From the NCBI GenBank assembly GCA_934486735.1, contig CAKSQL010000015.1:1-56775 (forward strand): 56,775 nt of DNA, written 5' to 3'. Shown piece by piece: positions 35,942 to 46,300 of the stretch. Every line of letters starts with the position of its first letter. Position 1 is the stretch's first letter. This stretch comes from an uncultured Clostridia bacterium (GTDB lineage: Bacteria; Bacillota; Clostridia; UBA1381). The translations under genes were made by a program, and so were the position numbers. The notes beneath the pieces are model-generated. The model was not told where the DNA came from. It saw only the letters and a list, made by a program, of their open reading frames with translations, and made no database searches.

Positions 35942-36011
35942 TTCATCGCCGCCTTTCCTGCTGATTATTACTTATATTTTATATTATTTTGCGCAAAATG
36001 TCAAGACCTTT

Positions 36012-38849
36012 TCACATCAGCGTTCCATGCAGATATATCGGATATTTTCCGACATTTATTTCCGATGCCGAGAAGCTTTCGCCCATTATATCAATCCAAG
36101 TCATCTCACTCCCAAGCTGCAATGTCTTTTCGGAAAGCGACCATATTACATTGATTATATCGCCGCCCTTTTCAAAGGTCACGCAATATATATCCGAATC
36201 TATCATCCGCATACCGGTGCAGGCATAGCCTGTCAGCTGTCTCGCCATAACCGCGTATGCTGCATATGCAGGCTTTGGCGTGAAGCGTCCTTTCGAATCA
36301 AGCTTATGCCGCACCAATCCGAAATTATCCTCGACGTCCGACGCGGTCAGTCCGTCATTCATAAAATCATACCAATATATCTTCTCAAAGCCGCAGGCAA
36401 GTCCCAGCGCATATGCGCGAACCAATCTCGACGCCTGCTCCTCCTCCGATACACCTGCTCCGTTCGCTGTCGTTGCACCGGTCTCGGTCAGATACATTTT
36501 CACATTTTCCTTTCCGTACTTTTTATGAACGGTATCGTAAAAATCCTTTTCGTACAAAATCTCGGTCTCCGGGTCGCTGTTATGATAGTAAATATGCGGA
36601 TAAATTCCATCGGCATAATCGAGCGCGCCAAAGCCGAGCAGCTTATCATACCAGCCGCTGTCCGCATTTCCGGTATGCTCGGTCGAGGAATTGCTCAGCA
36701 CCTTTACATTCGGATATTTCGCCTTAAGCGGCGCATAGCACTCTTTGAGCAATGCGTAATAATACCAATTGTTTTTATCACCGCCGCCGTACCATTCATT
36801 CCAAATATCTACCTCATCCACCAAATCGCCGACATAGCTCATCACTCCGAGCTGATATGCCGAGAAAGCTTTTCTGCCATCGTCGCTCCACGGAAACCAC
36901 TTCTGTCCGTTATACAGTTCATTTCCGTAGCCTGTCGCAAGATTCATGCGCATATTATGCTTTCTCATCTCGGCAAGACCCGTTTCGTCTATCGAGTAAA
37001 CGCCCTTTTCCTTTTCCGCACTCGCCCAGCTGTAGCCGGTACGCACGCTGCGCGCGCCCATCAGCGCCATATAGTCCACAAGCATTGCGTCAAAGCCGTA
37101 TTGCGACTTATTCAGATGCGCATTGATTCCGAACGGCGAATCGGTCACATTATCGAAATTTTCATCGGTAACGCGGCACAAATATTGGCTGACCGTATTA
37201 TCGATATCATAGTATTCATACTTGAAGCTCAGGACAAAATAGCCGTAGCCGCCGTAATCGAGTGTAAAATTCGTGCTGTCCTCTCCGAGTACGAACGTGC
37301 CGCTCTTCTTCTCATTGCCCCAAAAATCGTGCAGCGAATATCGGACCGTTTTGCCCGGCTCGCCCTTTACAGTAAATGTCATTTGTTCGCTGTCTGTATA
37401 GATGTTTTCTCGCTTATCCGCCACGGATGTCAGCTTTGTTATTTTGTTCGTGTCGGCGTCGAGCAGGGTCTTTTCATCGGTCAGCGGTGTCATGCCGCTC
37501 CACACAAATGCCTTTACCTTTGAGACTGTGCCGTCCGCGGAAAATCTTAAAGTTTCATTCTTCTCTTTATTCTCCGACAGGTCAAAAGTTTGCTTTTCCA
37601 CACCGCAGAGCATGCCGTCATCGGAATATTTCGCAAGATATATGTCGCAGACCGCCTCGCTGTCCGAAAACACGTTTTTAAGCTGTGCGGTCACATTATA
37701 TACATAGCTGTCTGTGTACGCCGCGTCGGACAGGCGGCAGCTTATATAGTGCTTTTGGGTATAGTCCTTATACAAAAGCTGCTTTTTCAGCTTTCCGCCG
37801 TCGCTTATATAAAGTTCAAAATCGGAATTTTGGCAGTCGAAAACCAGTTCGTATTCCCCGTTATCGTTCGGCTGCACCTGGTTTAAGTACAATATTTTCG
37901 ATTTTGTCGGATTGTCCGCGTCTGTCCCCTTTTTGAGAGCCATAATGCTCACATTACGGTTTTTGTAGGTCGTATCGAGACTGCCCGAGATATATACGCG
38001 GCTCGAATCGATTACCGCCGCCGGCTCGGTGTAGCTGCCCTCGCGGAAGATGATATCCAAATCATCCTCCGAATAGACCGCCGAAAGCTCATCCCTTGAA
38101 AAATCCGATTTCAGCATCCCGCGCACGTTTTCGCCGAGAGCGGAAATATCGAGTGAATTTTCGGCAAAAAAGCTTTTATTCAGTCTGAAAATCGGTCTTG
38201 TGAGCTGCTTGCCGCCGTTTCTGTAGCCGAACGCTCCGTTTTCGCGCCTTACAGTCGATACCAAATGCACACCGTTGTATTCGTAGCAGCGGCTTCTTGT
38301 CCACCAATCGCCGTCCGCGCCGTCGCGATAGCCTATTTTGGCGGCATATTTGTTAATTTCCTCACGCGAGGGCAGGGCGATTTTTGCGCGCACGCCGTAG
38401 TAGCGCGTAACATCGCCGTACTCTGTGACCGAGCATTTGCTGCCCGGTGAGCATGCCTCGGTTTTCCAAACCGCTGTCGGGATATAGCCGAGCAGCTCGG
38501 GCGAAAGTCCGCTGCCGTCCGTCCTTGCGGCAAAATCGGTGTTGAGCCAATGCCCGATATTATACTCGTCATATGTCCCGTCAACATCGAAATAGTGGTC
38601 GAGCACGTCCCAGCTTTTGGACGAATCCTCACTGTCCGCCAGACCGCCGTAATATCTCAAATCGTAAAAATCCTTTGACAAAATCAGATAACCGTCCGAG
38701 AGTTTGTCGAGCAGGATATAACTCTTGTCCCCGACCGCGAACACATTCTCCGGCGGAGTATTCTCGCAATAAAGCTCCGCCGATGCGCTCGGAGCAAGCA
38801 ATGCCGCCGCGGCAATTGCAAGCAGCAGCTTAAAAAGATTTTTTTTCAT
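36012..38849 (-). CDS. Secreted clan GH-A glycosidase with N-terminal DUF6273-like domain
   Basis: About 945 residues with a signal peptide (about 1-24). A DUF6273-like domain (about 30-270; YILLDKL, DWWTRSR, TRPIFRLNKSFF) comes first. A beta region follows that includes a KAFVWSGMTPL domain near 385-460, then an Ig-like segment. The GH-A barrel occupies about 570-930, with acid/base in DIWNEWYGGG (Glu about 685) and nucleophile in YLTETGATT (Glu about 789), plus YWYDFMNDG and DVEDNFGL. The start is the ATG at 38849, with CGGAG six bases upstream. It follows the 889-residue SLH gene after a hairpin and precedes the membrane regulator. The substrate is unknown. Confidence 0.84.
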   Translation of the reverse strand: MKKNLFKLLLAIAAAALLAPSASAELYCENTPPENVFAVGDKSYILLDKLSDGYLILSKDFYDLRYYGGLADSEDSSKSWDVLDHYFDVDGTYDEYNIGHWLNTDFAARTDGSGLSPELLGYIPTAVWKTEACSPGSKCSVTEYGDVTRYYGVRAKIALPSREEINKYAAKIGYRDGADGDWWTRSRCYEYNGVHLVSTVRRENGAFGYRNGGKQLTRPIFRLNKSFFAENSLDISALGENVRGMLKSDFSRDELSAVYSEDDLDIIFREGSYTEPAAVIDSSRVYISGSLDTTYKNRNVSIMALKKGTDADNPTKSKILYLNQVQPNDNGEYELVFDCQNSDFELYISDGGKLKKQLLYKDYTQKHYISCRLSDAAYTDSYVYNVTAQLKNVFSDSEAVCDIYLAKYSDDGMLCGVEKQTFDLSENKEKNETLRFSADGTVSKVKAFVWSGMTPLTDEKTLLDADTNKITKLTSVADKRENIYTDSEQMTFTVKGEPGKTVRYSLHDFWGNEKKSGTFVLGEDSTNFTLDYGGYGYFVLSFKYEYYDIDNTVSQYLCRVTDENFDNVTDSPFGINAHLNKSQYGFDAMLVDYMALMGARSVRTGYSWASAEKEKGVYSIDETGLAEMRKHNMRMNLATGYGNELYNGQKWFPWSDDGRKAFSAYQLGVMSYVGDLVDEVDIWNEWYGGGDKNNWYYYALLKECYAPLKAKYPNVKVLSNSSTEHTGNADSGWYDKLLGFGALDYADGIYPHIYYHNSDPETEILYEKDFYDTVHKKYGKENVKMYLTETGATTANGAGVSEEEQASRLVRAYALGLACGFEKIYWYDFMNDGLTASDVEDNFGLVRHKLDSKGRFTPKPAYAAYAVMARQLTGYACTGMRMIDSDIYCVTFEKGGDIINVIWSLSEKTLQLGSEMTWIDIMGESFSASEINVGKYPIYLHGTLM

Positions 38850-38908
38850 ATCAATCTCCGTTCCGGCAGTACAACTGTACCGCCTTAAAAATTTCGGGAC
38901 ATTCAAAT

Positions 38909-38937
38909 CGAACCGCTCGTATATTCCGAGCGGTTCG
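38909..38937. terminator. Stem-loop between the SLH and GH-A genes of cassette 2
   Basis: CGAACCGCTCG (38909-38919) and CGAGCGGTTCG (38927-38937) form a perfect 11-bp stem with a seven-base loop. On the minus strand only ATTT follows, so it may be a weak terminator or an mRNA-stabilising element. Confidence 0.55.
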
Positions 38938-38968
38938 GTTTGAGTGCGGCAAGCCGAAAAAACGTAAT

Positions 38969-41638
38969 TTAATAATTATAAATTATAACTTTTGTCGGTG
39001 TTCCTGCATTTGTATTGTAGATAATTCTCGATGCCTTTTCGGTGCCGAACACGTCCGCCGTCTTTACAAGCTCGGACGCGTCTCCGCCTGTGATTTCCGG
39101 CTTTTTCTTGCTCATGTCCACAATTGTCGCGCCGAATTTTTCAATCGGGATTATCCTGTTTCCGCTGTACGCGATTTCCGGCTTGGTCTCAAAACCCGTA
39201 TTGACAAATACTCTGCTTGCGTTGTCGCTGCCGCGATATTCCGCTCTGCCGTAGACAAAGGAATATATCGCGTTATAGCTTGCATTTATTGTGCTTGAAC
39301 CGGGACGTGTGTAGCTTTGCTTGTCTGCATCGTAAATCAGTTCGATAAAGTTTATGTCACCCTCGCTGTTTTTAAGATAGCGAATTGCATCGCCCGTGCC
39401 GATTTCGTATGGCTTTTTCGTACCTGTCACCATGACCTGTTCGAACACAACCGGCAGAACTTCAAATTCAGTCTCTGTGTTTCCCTGCTGAACTGTCATT
39501 TTTGTGACTATGTCCCCGTTTTCGTCAACCTCCTCCGATATCTTTTTAACAACGCTCGGAGTAAGATAATCGCTTATCGAATCGGGGGTTGTTGTCGCGT
39601 CCCTGGTTGCCGCAAGTGCGTACGCCTCGGTCATGTTGTCCCCGACGGTATATGCCTGAACGGTGATGTTGCTCTGGTCGGCAAAATAGCTTGTGTCCAC
39701 CACCTTGAAATTTGTGTCTGTACCCGCCTGATACGGAGTTGTCTCCTCCGGAACAACAAAGATATGTGTTGCCGATGTCAGATAGGTTTCAAAGCCAAAG
39801 CTTTGGGTCGATGTCTTGTACATTCTCGATGCCTTGGTGGTGGCGCGCAGCGGCGAACGGGTCGAGCCCGGCTCGAGCGCCGTCTGAATCTTCGTGATTT
39901 CATCACGGTCGTTTGTGCGGTAGCGGATCACCTGTCTTTTCGCTCTGCCCTCCGGGAAAAGCGCGTCACTCGATTCGAAAGCATCCTTTGACTTGGAGAA
40001 CGAATCGCCGTTTATATTCACCTTATTTGCAAGTATGCAGTCGCACACGATATTGTCGCTCCGCAAAAGCTTAATCGCATAGCCGTCCGCATCGTCCTCG
40101 TAAAGCTTTATGATATATCCGGTCTGCCAGCCGTCTTTCGCGGTGCTGACGTAGTAATACGCAATTCTGCCCTTATAGTCGCAGAACGCTTTTACGCCCG
40201 AGTTTATAACAGGCTCGGTCTGATAAAAGCTTTTCGAAACGCGGTACTCATTTCCGCCGATAATCCAAACCTTGTTGCCGTAGTCGTCCTTTGTGATGCT
40301 CGTCACCACGCCCGAGACAGAGTTATCCGAAACGACAATTTTGATATACTCCCCGTCTGCGCTTGCCGCCGTGCTGATTATCGAATTTCCGCCGATATCG
40401 GCAAGAGCGATATCCAGTCCGCGCGCGTCACAGATTTTGTAATCTATGTCATTTTCCGAAAGGTCGAATATAACATTCTTCTCACCCTGCGCGGCGCGTG
40501 TGTAGATCGTATCGTTTTCATTGTCGACCGATGCGACAACATAGTCGATATAATCCTCGATTATAACCGCCGTATAGTCCGACCCGTTCTCGGCAATCAG
40601 AGTCACTCTGCCTATGTCGGGGGTCATCATTTCCTTGGTAAAGCTGCCGGTGAATTTTCCGTTATACACAACCGCGATTGTGTTCTTCAGCTTTTTTGTC
40701 ACCTCTCGGTCCGAGTCCTCGACACGATACGAAAGTGTGTAGTCGTCAAAATCGTCAATCATATCCGCATCGATTTCGACAACCTCGTTTTTGCGGCTCA
40801 CGCGATATGCCTTAACCGTCCGCTCGCCCTTGTCCTCGGAATAGTAAACGTCCAGCTTATATCCGAGATAATCGATTATTGAGCTGTCGTCATAGTAAAA
40901 ATTCATGTCTCCGACAGTGACCGTCCCATCGGCACAGCCTGTCGCCTCGTAAAGGCTTGTGTACGGCGTTTGACGCACAACTCCGCTCATATATCCCATA
41001 TTGAGTATGCCCGAAAGCAGGGTCTCGCCGTCCTTTGAAATTTCTATCTTGTCACCGCTTATCGACGATATCGATGCGATATTGCAGTCAAGTGAGTTGT
41101 AGAACATGTTTATCAGCTGCTCGCCGCTCAAAAGCTTTCCTGCTGCGATGCCGGTGTTTTTTGTAAGTCCGATGTCCGACGCGGTTTTCATATATCCGTT
41201 CGGATATCCGCCGTTTTTCTCTGCAAAATCCTTGTAGCCCATCGCCTTTACAAGCATTGTCACCGCGTCCTCCGACGCGATTTCCTTTTCGGGGTTGAAA
41301 TATCTGTTCTTATCGCCCGAAATTATGCTCTTGCTTTCAAGATAAACAACCGCTCCGGCAAGCGCGCCATGCCCGGTCACGTCGTAAAACGACGATTCGG
41401 TCAGCGCTTCGCTTGTCTCGGCACTTCTGCCCAGGAGCGCGGCGAGAGCCTCGGCATAATTGCCGCGCGTTACTGTGCTGCTGCCTGCTGAAACTCCGCT
41501 CGGCAGCGATATCAGCTGCATAAGTATACTTTCCCTCGATACTGTCTCATTGCTGTCGGCAGCGTTTGCTCCGCTCGGTACAATCATCGGAAAAATAAAG
41601 GAAAATATCAATATAATACTTGCTATTTTTCTTCTCAT
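38969..41638 (-). CDS. Large SLH-domain surface protein (N-terminal SLH), paralogue of 13921-16590
   Basis: About 889 residues, the same as its paralogue. Signal peptide about 1-27. SLH-type repeats lie in the first 180 residues (STVTRGNYAEALAALLGR, ASEDAVTMLVKAMGYKD, then NGGYPNGYM). A long acidic beta-rich region follows and ends in VIIYNY. The ATG at 41638 is used; an upstream TTG in frame sits too close to AAAGGA to be sure. It lies 25 bases after the C-terminal-SLH gene. The pair is arranged exactly as in cassette 1, which suggests the two SLH proteins work together. The function of the 700-residue outer region is unknown. Confidence 0.84.
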   Translation of the reverse strand: MRRKIASIILIFSFIFPMIVPSGANAADSNETVSRESILMQLISLPSGVSAGSSTVTRGNYAEALAALLGRSAETSEALTESSFYDVTGHGALAGAVVYLESKSIISGDKNRYFNPEKEIASEDAVTMLVKAMGYKDFAEKNGGYPNGYMKTASDIGLTKNTGIAAGKLLSGEQLINMFYNSLDCNIASISSISGDKIEISKDGETLLSGILNMGYMSGVVRQTPYTSLYEATGCADGTVTVGDMNFYYDDSSIIDYLGYKLDVYYSEDKGERTVKAYRVSRKNEVVEIDADMIDDFDDYTLSYRVEDSDREVTKKLKNTIAVVYNGKFTGSFTKEMMTPDIGRVTLIAENGSDYTAVIIEDYIDYVVASVDNENDTIYTRAAQGEKNVIFDLSENDIDYKICDARGLDIALADIGGNSIISTAASADGEYIKIVVSDNSVSGVVTSITKDDYGNKVWIIGGNEYRVSKSFYQTEPVINSGVKAFCDYKGRIAYYYVSTAKDGWQTGYIIKLYEDDADGYAIKLLRSDNIVCDCILANKVNINGDSFSKSKDAFESSDALFPEGRAKRQVIRYRTNDRDEITKIQTALEPGSTRSPLRATTKASRMYKTSTQSFGFETYLTSATHIFVVPEETTPYQAGTDTNFKVVDTSYFADQSNITVQAYTVGDNMTEAYALAATRDATTTPDSISDYLTPSVVKKISEEVDENGDIVTKMTVQQGNTETEFEVLPVVFEQVMVTGTKKPYEIGTGDAIRYLKNSEGDINFIELIYDADKQSYTRPGSSTINASYNAIYSFVYGRAEYRGSDNASRVFVNTGFETKPEIAYSGNRIIPIEKFGATIVDMSKKKPEITGGDASELVKTADVFGTEKASRIIYNTNAGTPTKVIIYNY

Positions 41639-41663
41639 TACAGTTACCAATCCTTTCTGTCGC

Positions 41664-43361
41664 CTACAGATTTATTATTCCGTAGATTATCTGCGCCGCC
41701 TCGGCTCTTGTTGCATAGCTTTTCGGCTTAAATTCGCCCGATTCGTTTCCCTTAATCACTCCGAGCTTTTTCATAAGCATTACGCCGTCCCTTGCATACT
41801 CGGAAATTTCATCGTTATCGGCAAAATCCTCGGTAAGCTCGTCGCTTGTTTTTCCTATTATACGTGCGCACATCGCCGCAATCTGCTCGCGTGTTATCAG
41901 CTCGCCGATTCCGAAGGTCGTCTCGTCCTTTCCGAACGCGATTCCGTTCTTAACCGCTGCTGCGACATAGCCGCTGTACCACATGTCCTTATCGACATCG
42001 CCAAATGCAAGCTCCTCATCGACAGGCTCGATATTCATCGCGCACACAAGCATTTTTACGAACTGCTCTCTTGTCACGTGGTCTCGCGGAGCAAAGATAT
42101 CCCCGTTCATACCGCTGACAATTCCCGACTTGTAAAGCGACATAATCGCTCTTTTTGCCCATTCAACATCCGCCAAATCGCTGAATACTTCCTCATATTC
42201 AACCTCTGTTGTGCCTGTGTTCACAACCGGAGGAACGACAGACGGTGATGTGCTTCCCTTTTTGCCCGAGCTGCCCGAGGACGAACCGCCGCCCCCTCCT
42301 CCGCCGCCGCCATTCGGCTTGGGATTTTCTTTAGAAATTTTGTTTACAAATTCAACAAATGCCGAAAAATCGGTTTTTACTTTCTCATCGTTGTTATTCA
42401 AAATCGCCTTTGCAACCTCGGCTTTGTTCGAAGAATTGTAAACCGCGCTGTCAAATCCTGCGGCTTTCAATGTCGCTGCCGCGCCGCCGCTGCTTAAAAT
42501 ATCTGTGATATGTCCATAGCCGTAGCCGGTCGGATAGTTCACCGCCGCCAGAATCGCCTGCCTTGCAAAGGTCACGCCCATATCGGACACAGCTGTATTT
42601 CCGACCATTTGCTTAACCATCGCCTCAACGCCCGCGTCGGTCATTCCGCTCTTTACCAAGCCCATGCTGTAGCTGTCCTTGTCCAGTCCCAAAAGTTCGG
42701 CATGCAACAGCTTTCCGCCTGTCAAGCTGTGATTATACGCCGCGCATGCGATTGACGCGTCTATCAAGTTCTTTATGCTCGAATATCCCTCGTCCGCCGA
42801 AAGCTTTTTCTCCGCCGACTTTAAGAATATTTTTGCAATCTCCGCTTTGTTATCCAATTTATCGTAGTAATCCTCAAATATCCCGGACGAGTTCTGCGAG
42901 AAATAGCGCATGATTTTTTCGCACTCCGCCGAAAGCTCGGCATCGGTCATAGCGGCATAATCGAGAGCGTTAAGTTCGCTTATGTAAGCGTCTGTCGCAG
43001 CCTTGCCGAAGAAATAGAGCGGCATTGTATACTTTTTGCCGTCCACGCTCGCGGCAAGGGTGTAGAATTTGTCCGCGTCGGTCGCGTCTATCTTCATTTT
43101 TATTGAATATCCGTCCGCGCCGAGTCTGGTCTGAGACTGATACTTAATATCCGCGGCGGCGTTCACATTGCCGATGTCCGCTCCGGGATTGAACACCGTC
43201 ACGCCGACAAACGCGTCGGACGGCTGAGACTGCGCCTTTCCGCTGATCTCCACCGCTCCGGTGTTGTAGTCAACGATTTTGTAGCCGACCTCCCCGGCGG
43301 CAAAAGCCGCCGTTTGAGTCAGACACAATATCCCAAAAATTGTTAGCATCCTTTTTAACAT
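41664..43361 (-). CDS. SLH-domain protein with three C-terminal SLH repeats (cassette 2)
   Basis: 565 residues with a signal peptide (about 1-21). An Ig-like N-terminal domain (about 24-125) precedes a helical region and a poly-Gly/Ser linker. Three SLH repeats start near 391 (EVFSDLADVEWAKRAIMSL, FGDVDKDMWYSGYVAAAV, FADNDEISEYARDGVMLM), each followed by TREQ or TRAE. The domain order and linker match 16613-18229. It is 20 bases after the 1403-residue glycosidase and 25 bases before the 889-residue SLH gene, so all three are co-transcribed. AGAGGA lies before the ATG. Confidence 0.88.
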   Translation of the reverse strand: MLKRMLTIFGILCLTQTAAFAAGEVGYKIVDYNTGAVEISGKAQSQPSDAFVGVTVFNPGADIGNVNAAADIKYQSQTRLGADGYSIKMKIDATDADKFYTLAASVDGKKYTMPLYFFGKAATDAYISELNALDYAAMTDAELSAECEKIMRYFSQNSSGIFEDYYDKLDNKAEIAKIFLKSAEKKLSADEGYSSIKNLIDASIACAAYNHSLTGGKLLHAELLGLDKDSYSMGLVKSGMTDAGVEAMVKQMVGNTAVSDMGVTFARQAILAAVNYPTGYGYGHITDILSSGGAAATLKAAGFDSAVYNSSNKAEVAKAILNNNDEKVKTDFSAFVEFVNKISKENPKPNGGGGGGGGGSSSGSSGKKGSTSPSVVPPVVNTGTTEVEYEEVFSDLADVEWAKRAIMSLYKSGIVSGMNGDIFAPRDHVTREQFVKMLVCAMNIEPVDEELAFGDVDKDMWYSGYVAAAVKNGIAFGKDETTFGIGELITREQIAAMCARIIGKTSDELTEDFADNDEISEYARDGVMLMKKLGVIKGNESGEFKPKSYATRAEAAQIIYGIINL

Positions 43362-43381
43362 CGATTGTCCTCTCTTTCACT

Positions 43382-46300
43382 CTATCTTCCCAAAACCCAT
43401 GTGTGATAGTATATCGGAGACTTTGTTTTAGCCGTTCCCTCGGTCAGCTCGTAATAGTAGTCTCTTACTATATAATCGCACTCGTTCAGTACAAAGTTCA
43501 TGCCGAATCGGCTGCCTGATTTCAGCTTAAGCGGCGAAACTGCCTGTTCGGGGAATTTAAGAAGATACATTGTCGTCTTGTCCTGCTCGTTTCTGACTAT
43601 CTTGTATTCCATGTTGTTAAATGCCTCGTTGTCGCCTCTCCAAGCCGTATTTGCCTGACCCGAGTCAAGGAGCGAGAAGCCGTACTCATAATCGCCGTCG
43701 TCGTAGCCGGTTGTTCTTGTGTGGTCGGCGTCTATTGATATCTGAATATTGTCGCCGTTCCAGATATTCGCGCCCGGCGCCTGAGAATTTAAGTGTATAT
43801 CGTCGTTTACTCTCGCCAGAACGTACAGATACTTGTCATCCCACTGAGTATATACGCGCATTGCGGCATTTGCATTGTCCCACGATTTTTCATCGCTCGG
43901 TTTTTCCGGAGTGTTCACCATAACCGGATATGAGTTTTTCCATGCCGAAATGTCTCCGTTAAAGCCTGCGACATCGACCGCGAACTGCGCCCTCGGCACA
44001 TATGTGAACTGGAGCGGAGTATCCTCAAAGTGAGCGATAACCTCGCCGTTTTCCACAACATCCGCGTCAAAGTAGTATTCGTTAAAGTCAGTCTTTGACT
44101 TAGCCTTGACTCCGAATGAAACCGTCTTGGTTTCGCCTGCCTTAACGCTGACATTCTTCTCGGTCTCCTTTAAGGTCCAGCCGTCGGGCGGAGTGACCTT
44201 GAGAGTTACATCTATTGCACCGTTGAAGGTGTTCTCCACATCGAACGATACCTCGGTCAAATCTTCAAAGCTTTCGGTTGAGGAGTTCATCTTCACCGCG
44301 CAAAGCTCGGCAAGCGTGATATCGTCTATCTTTTCTTCATAAAATACTTTGCCTCCGCTTGTAAGCTTAACGGTGTAGAGCTTTCGATTTTCGGTCATAT
44401 TCTTCAAATCGAACTTTTGCTTAACCTCGCATGTATCGCCTGCTTTCACGCTCGCCGGGGTCTTGAAAAGCTCGTTCCCCTCGCTGTCGTAAAAGCCTAT
44501 CTCGCCCGAAAAATCCTTTTTGCCGAAGTTATAGAGCGAGAACACAGCCTCGTTCTTTGCAAAATTATAAAGCACGCGGTTGTCTCGGGTCATCTGCAAA
44601 AATACTCTGCCGCCGGAAATTCCCTCTATATCGCGGAATTTCTTTATCCAGCCGCCGATTTTCTCTGCCATGAGCGCGCGGCTTGCAATAACGCCGGCTT
44701 TTTGCGGATTCGATTCGTTTTTGCCTGCCACGTCCTCCGCCTCATCTGCGTAGTCCGTTGCATATTTTAACATCGACTCTCCGAACTCGTAAATTCCGCC
44801 GACCTCCTTGTCCTCTGCCGCCTGCAGCTCCGACTTCAGCGCCGTAAGTGCCGCCTTGGGCGATGCCTGCACATTTGTACTCTCCGGCACTGCCGCCATG
44901 TAGAGGTTTGCGAAATACTCGCCTATCCAGTGCAGCGAGAACATAAATCCGGAAAATTCGCGCATCGACATATGAATTTCGTTGTTCTTATACATCTCCA
45001 TAAACTCATCGCCGAGAGCGTAATATGAGTCTATATATGCCTTTAAGCTGTCCGCGTCCGGCATGCCGTCCTTTGAGATTTCCTCAAATTCGGCAAGCTT
45101 TGCCCAAAGCTTTTCCTTAATCGGTCTGTATCCGAATGCTCCGTCCTCTTTTTTATCCATCAATTCATTGTAAACTTCCTCATTGAACTTGACATTGTTC
45201 TCCGAGTCCATTGACTCAAATCTTGATTTTCTGCTGTCGTACTCCGGTTCGTCGCCCAAAAGACGCGCATAGTAGTCAAGCATTGTCTCCGCTTCGTCAC
45301 GAACCGAGTCGGACACGCTCTTAAGCAGAAAATCCTTGCCGAGTCCCGTTATATAGACAGGGCTTTCGCCGATTAAAACCTTGCCGTTTTCCACCTTCAT
45401 CGGCGAATCGTTCAGGTCATATGCCGAAAAATCGCAGCCGGGTGCAAACTCATGCACTCCGTCCTTGCTCCATACCACCCCTATCGGTTTCCCGTCCTTA
45501 CAGTACAAAACAAATACAAAATCATCGTTTTGGATTCTGCCGATATACTTCGCGCCGTTGATACGGCTGTAGAATGTCGCCACCGAATAGAGCGCCTTTT
45601 TCGGCTCTCCGCCGTTTTTAACAATTCCGAAGTTCTGCTCTCGGTCGGTTGCGGAGAATCCAAAGTTATTGAACTGATAAACCGACTGGAAATCATATCT
45701 CAGTGCATCCTGCAGGACATATTGAATAACTATATTTCGTGCTTCCTCATCCTCGGTAAATCTCCCCACCGAGGTCGGGAATCCGAACTCATACGAAACA
45801 AGCTTTTTCCAGCCGCCGAAGCCGCGCTTTATATATTCCTCATGCACTCTGCGCGCGGAATACTCATGCGACGGGTCATTCGAATAATATGTACCGCCCC
45901 ATGCGTCTATGAACGGATACGCGCCGGTTTCCGCAAGCTTTGCAGCGTAATCGGGCGGCGCAGAGCCTGCCATAGTCTTTGTTTTCAGCTTGTTTTCCTC
46001 GGCATTTTCCTTGATATATGCGCCTGCAACGGTTGCAAGATACGCATACGACGGAATATCAACTCCCGGTTTCCAAAAGCCTGCGCCGACCGGCTCGTTC
46101 CAAATCATTGCATAATCGATTGTTTTATAATGATTAAGCACATCATTGGCATACTCCGAATAGTTGTCATACACTTCCTTATTTCGTGCCGAATGCTTAA
46201 TCGGGTCGCCCACATTGTCAAGGTGCGAATACAGATTATTGTTAAACGCAAACACCCACAAAAATTTGCCCGAAACATTTTCAAGCGTCGGCAGCATCCA

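Noticed and set aside
35907..37523. Plus-strand 538-codon frame
   Set aside because: It is antisense to a convincing GH-A gene with signal peptide and catalytic motifs; its composition (many Arg, His, Ile, Cys) is that of a shadow frame.
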